DNA of 64,000 bases, taken from positions 105,700,831 through 105,764,830 of the forward strand of contig NW_024609846.1 of the NCBI RefSeq assembly GCF_016920785.2, given 5' to 3'. The position numbers and the translations under genes were made by a program. Below the pieces are notes generated by a model. It made no database searches and was not told the DNA's origin. It was given only the letters and a program-made list of their open reading frames with translations. The DNA comes from Ixodes scapularis. Taxonomy: Eukaryota > Arthropoda > Arachnida > Ixodida > Ixodidae. Positions 42,601 to 54,117 of the stretch are shown piece after piece (position 1 is the stretch's first letter; each line of letters starts with the position of its first letter).

Positions 42601-43718
42601 GAAAAAAAGAAAATATATTAAAAAGTCAAGGCAGAGAGAAAAAATTTTAACGCTTTCTAGAGCAGCTTCTCTACACCAGTTTTGCGTGTGAACAGTACCA
42701 GTACCTCGGTTGTCTTCAGGGATATTGATGACAACATACATGGGCTTAGTAAGGCGACCAGTAAACTCTTCGTTCTCAGAAAAGGCCGAATGTTTTCGCA
42801 GAGGTGTTCTTATATATCTTTAAAACCTACACAGCATGAAAAAACCAGTTTCGGCGCGAGAAAAACTGTTAATCTGATGTATAACTCTTAGCTACAAATT
42901 TTATTTAGGAAGGTTTCCCCTTCCATTTCTTCAATAAAACGATCGCCATCTAGACACGTCCTGCTTGTAAGGATACCCTTGGGGACGGTCATGACGCATT
43001 TCATGAAACTTAGTGGCTGCTGCGTGTTGCGCGTTCAGTGGCGGCTCTTTTGTTGACAATTCCGAAGAAACGTTCTTCAACCTACCTTTGGAACCGCATC
43101 GGCTGCTGCCTGTCGTACTTTTTTTATTGACCGTAAAATCCCAAATGAACGCTCACCCGCGGGGCCAAATAAACAAAAAAAAAAATGAGGTGAACGACCT
43201 TCCGAAGGGGACCGTTTGTTCGGGATTTTACAGCAGTCACGCATAATTCACGGTGCAGCCATCAAAAAATTTAACTGCATCCCTAAGTGGTGCTATTTTG
43301 AGACTTACTGTAGTTTTCTAACTACGTCGTTGACATTCCATAAAACAATAAACATACTTTCTCACTCGCTATATTTTCCTGCGAAAATCCGAACTAGATT
43401 CTGTGACTATACTAAATATCGATACAGCTGCTAGAACAAAGTTAGCTTTTTGAAGAGTGCCCTATTGTATAGGTGTACTTAGTTTAATTGCTTCGTCCTT
43501 AATCGTCCACTTACTTTATGTCCAAGCGTAAAAATGTCAAAGTAGTAAACAGCAGGTTGCATGTATACGATCACATACTTCAATAGCACCTGGAGACGGT
43601 GGTGAAAATCTGTAAGAACAACCGGATTTGTTTCTCACTGCTATGGTGCTCCAACGAGAGATTGTCTAGCCACAAGCAGTTCGCGTTATTATACTGACGA
43701 TTTTGAGTTTAATGTTAG
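42601..43718. other. No gene recognised
   Basis: Low-information AT-rich sequence. A short segment near 43081-43120 could be an exon (donor gtaggttg on minus) but has no good acceptor. Confidence 0.4.
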
Positions 43719-43726
43719 GTCCGCGG

Positions 43727-44711
43727 CAACGTCACTAAAACAACTCACTTGGGAAACTGCCATAGAGCCTGTTTCAAAAAAGTGGCTCCGACCCGTACTC
43801 GAGAACCGAGCTAATGGAGATCGGAACGCCGCCATTTCTCCGGCAGGGTCCACTCCGGGAACTGCACGGCTGCACGTCGAGTCGGGCAAGGGCCGGTGGC
43901 GCTAGAGTAACTCTATAGGCTCTGCTTGCAGAGCCAGAGTATCGCGTTCATTTTCCTTTCACCGCCATCTCCGTATTGGCGGAGGAGTGGGCACGTGGGC
44001 AGAACTGGATCCGACCTTCGTGCGGAAAAGCGGCCTTCCAGAGCGCCGAGTTTCAAGGGAACATATTTTCCGCTTTGAGTTGTCAAGATATAGATCCCAG
44101 GCTAAAATCGAACGAACCGAAAGCTTAATAAGTCATTGAACATTATGTGCGTCAATTGGGTACAATACAATCCTGTTTTTTTATAACGCGAGCGATGTTT
44201 TTGGACATCGGTTTCCAAGGTATGGGAAGCAGACGACACGGCCGACGATCGCGTAGCTCGCGTCTGCGGCTCTCGCGGAGTGATGCGGAGTGATACGCGA
44301 TCGGCACATCCGGCCATCTCGGCGAGTCGGCGAGCTCTCGCCCGAAAGCGAGGGAACGGCGTTCTCGTCAGCCGCACTATTTTCCTTACGTAGCGCGCCG
44401 CAGCACGTCCCAGCACGCCGCCTCGCGTCTGCGCCTTCGTGTCCCCTGCAAAAAAACGACCTTGGCTTCCCGCAGTGCTTGGCTCCAGAATGGCACCATT
44501 GCGGTACTCTGCTCCGCAAGCGGAGCATATACAGTTACTCTAGGTGGCGCCATCTCGCAGGGCCATCTCGCAGTAGCTATGTAAAGCAACTTTCATGTTT
44601 CAACTCGTCGCTAAAAGGTGGCACTGTTATCGTATTTAGCTCGGTCTCGGTGGAGGCCAGCGGCCCAGGTTTCAAGGGTGAGTTTCCCAACTGAGGGTTT
44701 TAGTAACGTTA
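43727..44711. mobile_element. hAT element (CAACGTTACTAAAAC family)
   Basis: Ends CAACGTCACTAAAACAACTC and, complemented, TAACGTTACTAAAACCCTC. Exact 8-bp direct repeat gtccgcgg at 43719-43726 and 44712-44719. The two ends continue into different subterminal sequence (gtggctcc... and cctgggccgctgg...). No transposase. Related pieces are at 60415 and 60985-61536. Confidence 0.9.
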
Positions 44712-44780
44712 GTCCGCGGTCACGTAATGGTAGTAGACATAAGCAACAAAATGATTCGAAGATAATAAAAAAAAAACTTA

Positions 44781-45417
44781 GGTTTAACTAGATTTGCAGT
44801 AGACCTTGTGCAAAATCTCATCAAGCGACATTGGGGGTCGCCCCTTCTTGGACATAAAACGAGTGATTGAATCCGAGAGTATTCGCCGACAGCTGACGCA
44901 GCTCTGATTTTCGATGTGAGCTGTGCCAAAGCGACGATCTTTGTACTTCGCGCGAATACCGCTTAGAAGGAATCCTCGACGTTTATAACTGTTAAAACGC
45001 GCGTTTGTTTCTCGTCCCAAGCAATAGAAGTCGCACAAAAAGAAGAAAAAAAAGTCCGAGGACACCTAAGCACTTCTTATGAGTTGTGAATGCGAAAGAA
45101 TGGATGTACTTCTTCCGCTCCCTTAGTTCGTCTGCGGCGTAGTGGCGTGGACGGCCACGTTTAGCTACGGTCGTGCTAGCGGCCGACGGCCGAGCGCCCG
45201 CTTTCGTGAAGTGTTCGCGCCGCGCTGAGCTCGGCCGTGCAGCCTTTCCGGTGTTTGCCCGAGCGGGCTGTGCGGCCAGACCCGCACCTCTTACCGGCGG
45301 CCGGGCCGCTGCGTGCGCTGCGCCGCCATTGAGAGGACTTCTCTGGTGGCGTCCCTTGGAACTACGTTGCGCGAGAGCCAATGGGAGCCTTGTTCCTTGA
45401 TGACGCGCTCCAGCCAA
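44781..45417 (-). CDS. Two-part ORF with AT-hook-like GRPR motifs, unidentified
   Basis: A GC-rich segment (45417-45078) encodes a basic protein with KRGRPRHYAADELRERKKYI and HSFAFTTHKKCL. A second frame (about 45000-44784) reads GFLLSGIRAKYKDRRFGTAH, NQSCVSCRRILSDSITRF and KKGRPPMSLDEILHKVYCKS S then stop. A possible intron (gtgtcc...cgtcgag) would join them in phase as CLG-FLL, but its acceptor lacks a pyrimidine tract. The Cys pair C-x2-C and the two GRP motifs suggest DNA binding; function unknown. It might be a mobile-element protein or a small host gene. Confidence 0.35.
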
Positions 45418-45470
45418 TGGGAGCCTATTAATGAGATCGCGGCTTCATTTCGCTCCATTGGGACAGGGTA
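45320..45470. promoter_or_regulatory. GC-rich segment with repeated CCAAT motifs
   Basis: gccaatgggagcct occurs twice (about 45378 and 45412) and ctccattggg follows at about 45455, upstream of the minus-strand ORF. Promoter function is inferred only. Confidence 0.35.
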
Positions 45471-45707
45471 GTTTAGGGGCCATTTGGCGCGGCTTCAAAG
45501 CTGATAACGTCGGTTCGCTCCATGAGACGGTTCATATCCTCGCATAAAAATAAAAAAAGAGCAGCGTTTACCGCCTCAACTCGCAGCCAGTACAAGCTGC
45601 CATGTGATCTGGAGTCGATTATGTGCCGCCAATGTTGCCAACCCAAGCCACGCTCATGGGTTGGAAAAGCACAAGACACCCGCTGAGTTCCAGACATGGT
45701 TCGGCTA

Positions 45708-46010
45708 TATAGTCACTTCATGAGGTACGCTTTAGAGTAACGACACCTCAGCATCTTGGTGCTTAACATTATAGTTTCCAGTTATCTTAAGCTTTATCTG
45801 GAATCGCAAGAAACTCTTTTTTGTGCTTCAGAAATGTTAAAACAGTTCGCGACAGAGGAAAATGAAATTGCCTGAGCTTCTCAACACCACATCTAAAGCT
45901 GAGGAAGTCACTTCTTTTTTTTTTTTTTTTTTAATTGTGACGATTGTTAGTTGCGAGTTCTCCTGCAATGACTGGGTCCAATACCTGAGCCGTATTCAAA
46001 TATCGCCACT
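45708..46010. mobile_element. hAT MITE (TAGAGCCACTAAAT family), copy 3, decayed
   Basis: TATAGTCACTTCATGAGGTACGC and then agagtaacgacacctcag align with copy 2; ccagttatcttaagctttatc matches its right half. It carries one TTAA (near 45773) where copy 2 holds the TTAA element. The right end is degraded. Confidence 0.7.
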
Positions 46011-46418
46011 GGGGGACTATGCCGACACTGCTTCCTCTGAGCTACGTCATAAAATTTCGTGAAGGAGAAAAAAAAAACGCTCGCTTTTATTTTCTTGAAA
46101 TTACACCGCAACAAGAACGTTTCTTGGTCAGTGGCGTTGGGGCTGAGTATACTTGAGTTCCACTAGCGCCAGTGAGCTAGTGTTAAGTTAAAAACATACC
46201 AACTGAATATTGTTGCACCGCCCCATTAAGACAATCTGGAACGTTATATGTGTTCCTGTGAATATTCGCACTTCAAGCACCAAGCTACTATTGGTTATTT
46301 CCATTTTTTTTCATACAACGCATTCATTTGATTTACTGGCGTGCTATCTTGTCAAAACGTTGAGTCATTTTTGAGGGCATATGCTTCAATCAATTAAAAT
46401 GAAAAAGGTCTGACTTGC
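46011..46418. other. Intron-like sequence, no gene
   Basis: AT-rich; nothing recognised before the exon at 46419. Confidence 0.4.
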
Positions 46419-46513
46419 CTTTTTGAATGCGACTATCCAGTATCCACTCATGGATAGGGTTATAATTCGTACCACGCCATAGATTGCTGCTCTGATGTAC
46501 TCCCGACGAATAT
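46419..46513 (-). CDS. Host gene exon with GC splice donor
   Basis: The acceptor is ttttgtacag; the donor is AAAAAG followed by gcaagt, the rare GC class. The 95-nt exon adds two bases to a split codon, then 31 codons: IRREYIRAAIYGVVRIITLS and MSGYWIVAFKK. This is a basic start followed by a hydrophobic helix, like a loop leading into a membrane segment. It completes the Asp codon begun by exon 46995-46923 (G + AT) and ends in phase 0. Confidence 0.62.
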
Positions 46514-46922
46514 CTGTACAAAAACAAAATGTAGCAGCAGTGAAGACACAGGTTTCGCAATAAATGCGTCAAGGTGCATTCACCGAAAACCATATCATAG
46601 GCCCAGTACTGTTAGTGTGTTTATCTCTCGGATCAGGAGTCGATCATCGGACTCGGAAAGTGCAAGGAAGTTCTCTAAATTTATTCCTTGCAAAAAAAAA
46701 AAAAGTTATTAAAAATATTTACAGAACTCTAAATGCTAATCTATATATTCAAATGATCGATTGATTTCTATCGACCCCATTATCACCATACACCTCAAAT
46801 TTAAAGCTTCAGGAGTGCCTTCATCCTGTTATTTGGGTGTTCTAACGGCATATACAACGTTGGGAAAATATTCTGTGACGTTCATATAATTTTACTCGCA
46901 AACTTCTAACGTAAAATCTTAC

Positions 46923-46995
46923 CTGTATGATCCGCTGATTTGATGACAGAGTCGCTGTACGCTGATTCTCCCACTAAAGCCAAAAAGTTTGCAAC
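46923..46995 (-). CDS. Host gene exon
   Basis: 73 nt between acceptor tattgtacgcag and donor gtaaga. The frame reads VANFLALVGESAYSDSVIKS ADHT plus one base. The short hydrophobic start is followed by a polar segment. It enters in phase 0 and leaves in phase 1, joining exon 46513-46419 without a shift. Confidence 0.62.
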
Positions 46996-47869
46996 CTGCG
47001 TACAATATGTAGTTGCTTATTAACTGACAGTATTGTTGTGCTCCCAACTTCGTGCTTTACACGCTGGCCGCTACGATTGCACCAGGCTGAAGTGGCTAAA
47101 CGCTTTCTCGTAAATTAGCATCACAGAACCGAGGCTAGGCTACCGCGTGCGACGTATCCTTTTATCCTCGAGCACTGCGGAAATATTGCGAAAATGCCTC
47201 GTTAAATATAGTCTCGCGATTCTGAGACCACGATCATTGACAGCATTGCAGCTATACACCGTAGGACATACGTATACGCATGCTACGACTAATATTCTGT
47301 CGTATCGGTGATCACTGTCGCTGGCCTGGCCAAAACACGTACAAAAATTTTCGCTCCTTCAAAAGTCTCACTTTAAAACAGTGAGAAGGGTTCCCCTCGG
47401 AGGCGCGCACGCTGAACATCGCAAGCTAAACGTTAAAACTATTTTTTCTTCTTCCAGATACACTTTTAATAACGTTTCCAAACGGTTTTTGATAGCACTC
47501 ATCAAGTGGCTAAACTTAGTTGATCCGCGTCTATACCTCCAAATCATTTGTATTTGGTGTTTTCTGAAGGAGCATATCGGCTGATTGACTCTTACGTGCC
47601 GACAGATTGTGAGTTGCGGTGAAAAACTACTTGAAGCAACATTGGCGGCATCACGATGCGTGTGATTGGATCGGAGCCTTTGCTGAACGCTGGTGCAGCT
47701 CTAATTTTCGATACGAGCCGAGTGTCACGCCGAAGTCTGACGCAGCCCATTGCATTCCATCAAAGCTCAGAAATGCGCGTCCGAACAATGGCGGATTCGA
47801 TTAATTGGTGCAGCATGCTACCAGATGGCGCGCACTTTTGAAAAGGCTCTATTGAGCAGCCGGCTTGTC
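46996..47869. other. Intron-like sequence, no gene
   Basis: No motif-bearing frame. 47640-47850 is open in two frames on plus but is not recognised. Confidence 0.4.
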
Positions 47870-48716
47870 GACTTCCGAAATTGCGCCGGCGAATCTGCCT
47901 GGACAACTTCGAGGGGAAACAAGGCGTAGGCCGCGAACTTGTGCGACCCGAACACGTTGCTCCTCCGCTTCTCGTAAATTGGGCTTGTTACGTCGGAAGC
48001 TTAGAAGCGCTGCCCCTTCCGTTAAATTACAAGCATGTAACTCCTTGGTCCGACCGAAGTTAGAATATGCTGGCATAGTATGGGACCCGAATACCAAAAA
48101 GGATGCGTCACAGCTTGAGTTTGTTCAGAGAAGAGCTACTCGCTTCATCTATGGAAAGTATAATCGGCTAGATTTCCTATCTTCACCTATCTTCATTGAT
48201 AATAGCAAACAATATATCATCATTCCAGCATCGTCGAAAAATTGCGAGACTAAAATTGTAGTCTTTGCTTTATCATAACAGACTCCGCATTGAATCAAGT
48301 CTATATTTATCCTCGTCATCATCTAGGGAATCTAGGCACCATCATCAGTATTCCCTGGTACCAATATTCGCTCGAACTAACATTTTTAAGTAGTCCTCCT
48401 TCCCACGCACTATTACGGATTGGAACGCCCTCTCTGGTGACATTTTTTTTCCCCTGGCTTCAGTGGATCTCTTGAAAGTCACACCTTTTGATTGTTCTCG
48501 TTTCCTGGATTTTGTACATGCATTTTTTATTGTATATTACGCGTTGATTATGGAATGTTTGTTATGCTGATGGTGTTCATATGTATATATGTCGTTGTAT
48601 AAGCAATACATATGGTTCCCATGTGTTTCTTGTTTCTCATATGTATAGTTTTGTTGTTTGTATGTACCCCACACCTGCAGGGGCCTGTTCAAGACCTGCA
48701 GTATGTCTAAATAAAA
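47870..48716 (+). pseudogene. 5'-truncated LINE: reverse transcriptase C-terminal end
   Basis: The frame reads SASRKLGLLRRKLRSAAPSV, KLQACNSLVRPKLEYAGIVW and DASQLEFVQRRATRFI. This is the thumb/end region of CR1-type RTs (L-V-R-P-x-L-E-Y-x-x-x-V-W-D-P...L-E-x-V-Q-R-R-A). A shift near 48170 moves the rest (LYHNRLRIESSLYLSSSS) into another frame. It ends in an AATAAA and an A run near 48709-48719. 5' truncation and A-tail indicate an ordinary LINE insertion. Confidence 0.88.
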
Positions 48717-48892
48717 AAAAGCGACTTTCAATTTTTTTTTTTGTAAGAACACACTGAGCAATGACAAAAAGCCACCAGCGCAAAACAAAACAATGCTGCA
48801 CTAAAAAAAAAACAAAAAAAAAACAGATTAGCAATGTTAAGGGTGTTCCTTAAAATTTTAAATGTATTTTTTTTTTTTTTTTTAGAGCGCAG

Positions 48893-49235
48893 CTTTTAAG
48901 GTGCCCGTTTCCGGCTTGAGCGGCGTCGCCGTCGGCGTAACCGCGCAGTGCATTATGAGAAACGTCTCATAATGCACCGCGGTGACGTTTCGGCATGGTG
49001 TCGAAACGTCAGCATGCCGAAACGTCGCCGCGGTGCATTATGGGACGTTTCCCATAATGCACCGCGCGGACGTTTCGGCACGGTGCCGAAATGTCACCGT
49101 GCCGAAACGTCACGTGACGACGCGCGTTTCGCGCGTGAAAGAAGGAGGAGGGGAGGGTACGGATGAGGGGGAGGGACATACCCTCCCTTCAATACCCTCC
49201 CCTCCTCCTCCTCAAGAGCTGCGGTCTAAATCGGC
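48893..49235. mobile_element. MITE with TAGAGCGCAGCT ends, copy 1
   Basis: Left tagagcgcagcttttaaggtgcccgtttccgg, right caagagctgcggtcta. Between them are several short inverted units of aacgtc...gcattatg. Right flank similarity to copy 2 (gttgtaaacgtctttcatt) shows the unit may extend about 50 bp farther. Confidence 0.72.
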
Positions 49236-49950
49236 GTTACAGGGAGTTGTAAACGTCTTTCATTTTTTATGGCAAAACTACATACGCATTGCCGAAAGCT
49301 CATTTTCCACTTAAATGTAGCGCTAACGGTTAAGACCAGACGCCAAAGTTTCAGAGCTTCCCGTTGTCTAGTTATAAAATTATCTGAAGTGCAAGTTTGT
49401 CTGCTCTTTGCGCACCTCGTACACTTGTTTGCCTCCCAAACGCGGCCACGTGCGTTTGTGTTCCCATGTCCTCAACCAATGACTGTGCGCTTGGCTGCCT
49501 CGTCATCGCCCGTTCCCATAGACCTTTTCCAAAAGGGCGCCGCCATCTTGAGATATCGTCACTTCCAGTATGGCCGAAAACATTGTTTTGCCATCGCCAC
49601 GCCAATAAAATACATTAAGAATATAAGCGTAACCGCCACCCATTCTTGTTTTGTCTCCCCTTTACTTTTTTTTTACTAATTGCAGGTTGAAATGTTTTAT
49701 CATTTTTAAGTCACGCATACCGTATAAATGCCTACCAGGTGGCTGGGGATGAGAGTAAGCGAGCGTGTTCCTCCTTGCGTTCAGAGGCGCGAAAGACGCA
49801 TTGTGGAGACCCTTGCTCACCGTATAAGCGATTTTTTTTCTGAAATTAAAATTGAGAAAAGGGCGGCCAACTGGGCCCTGAATACATAGATCTGGATAGC
49901 GCCAATTACAAGGAACAGGACACATTTTTCTAATTGAGATCTTCGGAAAA
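49236..49950. other. No gene recognised
   Basis: gccgccatcttg at 49550 resembles a YY1-type promoter motif followed by an ATG, but the frame closes after 12 codons. Confidence 0.35.
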
Positions 49951-50391
49951 TTAAAGGGGTCATGAAACGATATCGGGTTGGAATGTTCATGACTATACAG
50001 AGGCGTACTGGTCCTATAGACAGGCCCAAGCATACTCGCCCGGACCGCCACTGATTCAGAAGCTTCTTGGTCGCGGTGAAACTGCGAGAATTAAAAATTG
50101 CAGGAAGATCTTTTGGTGGATTCTTCGGAAATGCGTTAGCACGACCCTTGGAAACGCTAAACATTTCCCCCTTTAAAAACGATAACGCTGACCCCTTCAC
50201 TTTTTTCTTTTTGCTTTCTCTTTTGCTTCTATTGTTTTGCTGCCTCTTTTTGGCTTTGTTACGGGGTCAGTGTTAGCGTTTCCCAAAGGAGGACGCGTCT
50301 CACGTTTTCCAAGGGTCATGCAAGCGGATTCCCCAAGGGTCATGCTAGCGGATTCCTCAGAAATCACCAATAGGCCTTCCGGTAATTTCTT

Positions 50392-50664
50392 AGAGCGCAG
50401 ATCTAGGCGCCCGTTTACGGGTTGAGCGGCGTCGGCGTCGGCGTAACCGCGCGCGTTGCATTATAGGACGTCACAGTTTCTCCGCTATATTTCGTGGGGG
50501 AACTTAACTCGCTAAATTAAGCGGAGAAATTTTCGCTAAATTTCCCGCTAATAGGGAGGCAAGGAGGAGGAGGAAAAGGAGGAGGGGAGGGTACGGAGGG
50601 GGAGAAGAGGCATACCCTCCCCTCCGCACCCTCCCCTCCTCCTCCTCAAGAGCTGCGCTCTAAT
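50392..50664. mobile_element. MITE with TAGAGCGCAGCT ends, copy 2
   Basis: Left tagagcgcagatctaggcgcccgttta, right caagagctgcgctcta; similar to 48893-49235. Confidence 0.75.
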
Positions 50665-50757
50665 TTCGCATTGCAGAGAATTGTAAACGTCTTTCATTTG
50701 TTTCCCCCTTTTTTTGTACTCTGCCTGTCAGAGTACGTCGACGCCTTTGGATACGGT

Positions 50758-50850
50758 CATCCATACCACTCGTGGAAAGAACCACATCCATACCACTTGT
50801 GGAAGGAACCGCATCCATATCACTCGTGGAGTGAACCGCATCCATCGTTT
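50758..50850. repeat. 24-bp minisatellite, about four copies
   Basis: Units such as catccataccactcgtggaaagaa recur with a 24-base period. On the minus strand they encode repeats of MDAVxSTS. Confidence 0.85.
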
Positions 50851-50923
50851 TGAATGCACACACATCACATCTCACGCACCGAAACTACGGAAACCCAAAG
50901 CGAAGAACAACCGTATAGGGCCG

Positions 50924-51345
50924 AATGAGATGGCGTCATCAGAGAAGGCCATTGCAGTGCACAGATTGGACGGAACGATTGCGTCAACGTTGGGCTCAAA
51001 CTTGACTCGAAGCCGAGCGCTGACGCAGCACTTGTTTCCAATCTGTGTGCAGCGTTGGCCTTCTCTGATTCAGCCATCTCATTCAGCACTATGGCTTTGT
51101 TATCCAGGAGGTGTTGCGCGGCGGCTCCTGCTCTCTGGTTCAGCGCCAGCTTTGAGCGTGACCATGCCAAAAACAAAAGGGCTCGTTTTGACGAAAACCC
51201 GGCGGTGTCTGTCAGTTTGTCAGGGCTGGGGAGAGAGGGAGAGGTTGACGCGTGGTTACGTCAGCAATTCGGACCAATGGGAGCGTCGCACGCGACCGCT
51301 GACAAACGAAAGACACCGCTGGGTTTTCGTCAAAACGAGCGTTCT
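50924..51345. repeat. Two adjacent inverted repeats
   Basis: Arms gagatggcgtcatcagagaaggcc / ggccttctctgattcagccatctc lie at 50927-50950 and 51059-51082. Arms gctcgttttgacgaaaaccc / gggttttcgtcaaaacgagc lie at 51181-51200 and 51321-51340. Confidence 0.82.
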
Positions 51346-51782
51346 AATGCTAGCGCACTAAATGGGGGCTATTTCTTTCAGTCTTGCCTTCGCAAAGCTT
51401 AATGACGTAATTGTGGAATCGAAACCACCCGCCTGACGGCAGGCGAGCGTGAATCATGCATTTGACACGAGTGCTGCGTGAGCACTCGACTTCGGCTCGT
51501 TAACGCTGGTGGCATGGAATAGGCACCAGGCCACGTGGCCGCGTGTTCTGGCTCCGAGTTGAGGGGTGAGCGATGCTCATATTTATCGAATTTATTTGCC
51601 GACTGCTATTGCTTAGAAAAAAAAAAAAACTAGGGCAAGTTTATTTTGTTATTAACGTTAGGGAGTGATTCTGAGTAGAATTTAGCGGAAGTAGAACAAT
51701 CGTTTCATAGCCCCTTTAAGTATAACTTTTGAATATGATAACGGTTAGTTTTAAAACTTTGGCATCTGGTCCGAACTACTGG

Positions 51783-52222
51783 GTGATATCAAGGAGCGGC
51801 CATGCTCTTTATATCGACGGCAAAATTCGGTTTCTTAACCTATAGCGTTCCGATTTGGTACAGCGTTGCCCTCAGGTGGTGCATTTTGCCTATAAAATTC
51901 GCAAAAAGCTAGTTTCCACAGTAAAAAGTGAAAAGAAAAAAAAGAAAAACGGTTAACTTCTATGGAAAACGCAGCGAAGCCACCGGTCTTGAAATCATTG
52001 GGCGCCCTATAGTTTGAAGACCGGTGGCTTCGCTGCGTTTCCATAGGAGTTAAGTTTTTTTTCTCTTTTTTACTTTTTCCTCGGGTAAGCTCGCTCTATG
52101 CGAATTTTATAGAAAAAATGCACCACCTGTGGGTAATACTGTACAAAATCGGAACGCGATAGGTTAAGAAATCGAATTCGGCGGTCGATTTAAAGAGCCT
52201 GGCCGCTCCTTGAATCACTTGA
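51783..52222. repeat. Long foldback (about 200-bp arms)
   Basis: The left arm from tatcaaggagcggccatgctcttta is repeated inverted at the right (ggccgctccttgaatca), continuing through ttcttaacctat(a/c)gcgttccgatttggtacag and inward to aaacgcagcgaagccaccggtctt either side of a short centre near 51995. Confidence 0.9.
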
Positions 52223-52699
52223 TAGAGCCACTGTATGTGGCAGCTCAGCTGCCAGAGTAGCGACACGACGCAAAAAATATCTAAATGCACGACGTCAGAA
52301 GCGCCGATAGCGATCTTCATTTTGGGCCTGGGAGGTTGCCATGGTAACCGTGCTGCTAGCGACACCGGGCGGCAATTTTTTTTACTAAAGTTTCGTTAAT
52401 GTCTTTAGCCGTTCATTGAAAAGTCGTAAAAGATGTTTTGTGTTTGTCCGATCCCGCGAAAGTCCTCCTGGTGGTTATTTCCCCCGGCCCGGTGATAGTT
52501 GCAGGGGAGAGGAAAAGTAATTGGGCGTTCAAGTGTGGAAAGAAAGCACCTTTTTAGGCTAGGTGGCGAAAGCTACGGCCCCTTACAAAGGGTACAGCCG
52601 CTATCATACATACATTCATGTTCGGCTCTCTCGCTTGCTATGGGAATCGATCCAGCTCGGCTTGTTGCTATGGTACCGCGTGGGACTCATCGCGGTGAG
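52223..52699. other. No gene recognised
   Basis: No motif-bearing frame. gggaggttgccatggtaaccgtg is a partial dyad. Confidence 0.35.
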
Positions 52700-52840
52700 A
52701 GGCGGCCATTGAGTTATTATAATGTACGCTAGATGTTCAACTGGCGCTGGTGTGGTGCTGCAAATTGAAGCAGACAGCAACCAGTCTGAAATCGACTTCC
52801 GGTAATACCTTTCTATGGGAAAAAGCGAGTGCATTTTCTC
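52700..52840. repeat. Left arm of a 3.3-kb-spaced inverted repeat
   Basis: ttattataatgtacgctag, ttcaactggcgct and aattgaagcagacag recur inverted at 55889-56045. Confidence 0.82.
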
Positions 52841-53251
52841 TCTACGCTCGATTATAAGAGCAAATATCACGAATAATCTGTACGTACTAGGCACATTGAA
52901 ACATTTCTCAGTCACGCAGACGAAACAATTGGTCAGTTACGGCGTTTTTATTTTAAATTCGTGGCACGAAAAATGGTGCTAAAACTGCTTCGTACACATC
53001 GCGACACTGTTAGCGCGAACACGGCATCGGCGCCTTTTCGCATTTTATTACGAAAATGTATTAGTGGGCACACAATTTTACCCCTTATATTAGAGCCTTA
53101 GATGAGCTCTTTCTATAACACTGATATCTTTCGTAACAGCCTTTCGGTTCTAAGAGAAAACACAAAAAACTGGCGATTGCTTGTTCGCGCTAACAGTGTC
53201 GCGCTCTGTACATGTATTTATGTGCACTGTCGGACACTGTTTTCTAGCAAA

Positions 53252-54081
53252 CTTAGGGCCGGTTGCACCAACGCCGCTTACCTTAACCCAAAGCGGCACT
53301 TTCCTAAGCCGGCTTAGCGCCCTAAACCGAGCTTAGGTAAGCACGGGTTTAAATTCCGGTTGCACCAACGTTAAGCCGGCTTTACAGACGCGCCCCTAGC
53401 TAAACGCTGGATTTGCGTAGGGAATCTAAAGACAAACAGAGCAAACTAGGGAACGCTCAGAGCGACGAATACGATTGGCGGAGAGGAATCACGTGATGTA
53501 AACAAAAAGAAAAAAACAACTGCCGTAGTAGTTGTCGTCGGCGTCTGCTTTTCGCTGTATTTCTTCGGTGAGTAACAAATTAAAGGTCTCCAAATTCAAT
53601 CATTTTTTTCGTTTAACTTTCAATAACAGAAGTCAAAGCTTCAAATAAACACGAATGCTCTTTACATCTGTGATTGTGTGTTTAATATCGGTTGATAACA
53701 GGATATTTTGACAGTGGTAGTAGTTTTCGTGCTCACATTTTGAGGCGAAGGAGTCATCGGGGGCCCCAAATCTCACCGAACGCGAGAAGGACACTCTACT
53801 CGCTACATCCCTGAAGACAAAAGATCATCGAGAATAAGTAGGCAGGTAAGATGACTACTAAAACCAAGTCAAGCCTGAGACCGATGAAGTTCAAAACAGT
53901 GACGAACTCGCCACGGCAGCTGCGAAAATGCCCGGAAATCGTCGAATAGAAGTCGTCGAGAGGTCAGGTCACGAGACCTTGCATCGACGGTACTCGTTGC
54001 TATCAGCAAGGTGACAGCACTGTACCGTCGTTGAACATCCGCTGCAGCCTCAAACGGACTTCAGTTTCACACTGTCGAGCT

Positions 54082-54117
<36 letters not shown>

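Larger units (their letters stand above)
49951..51719. mobile_element. TTAA-ended DNA element (AGGGG-x2-ATGAAACGAT family)
   Basis: TTAA at 49951-49954 and 51716-51719 flank AGGGGTCATGAAACGAT and, complemented, AGGGGCTATGAAACGAT. The 1761-bp body contains a nested MITE (50392-50664), a minisatellite and inverted repeats, but no transposase. Confidence 0.88.

Noticed and set aside
43081..43120. Minus exon with donor gtaggttg
   Set aside because: No credible acceptor, and its 32 nt would break the phase between neighbouring host exons.
36295..49560. gccgccatcttg / ccaagatggcgg motifs as promoters
   Set aside because: Two of three lie inside repeated MITEs and none has a supported ORF after it.
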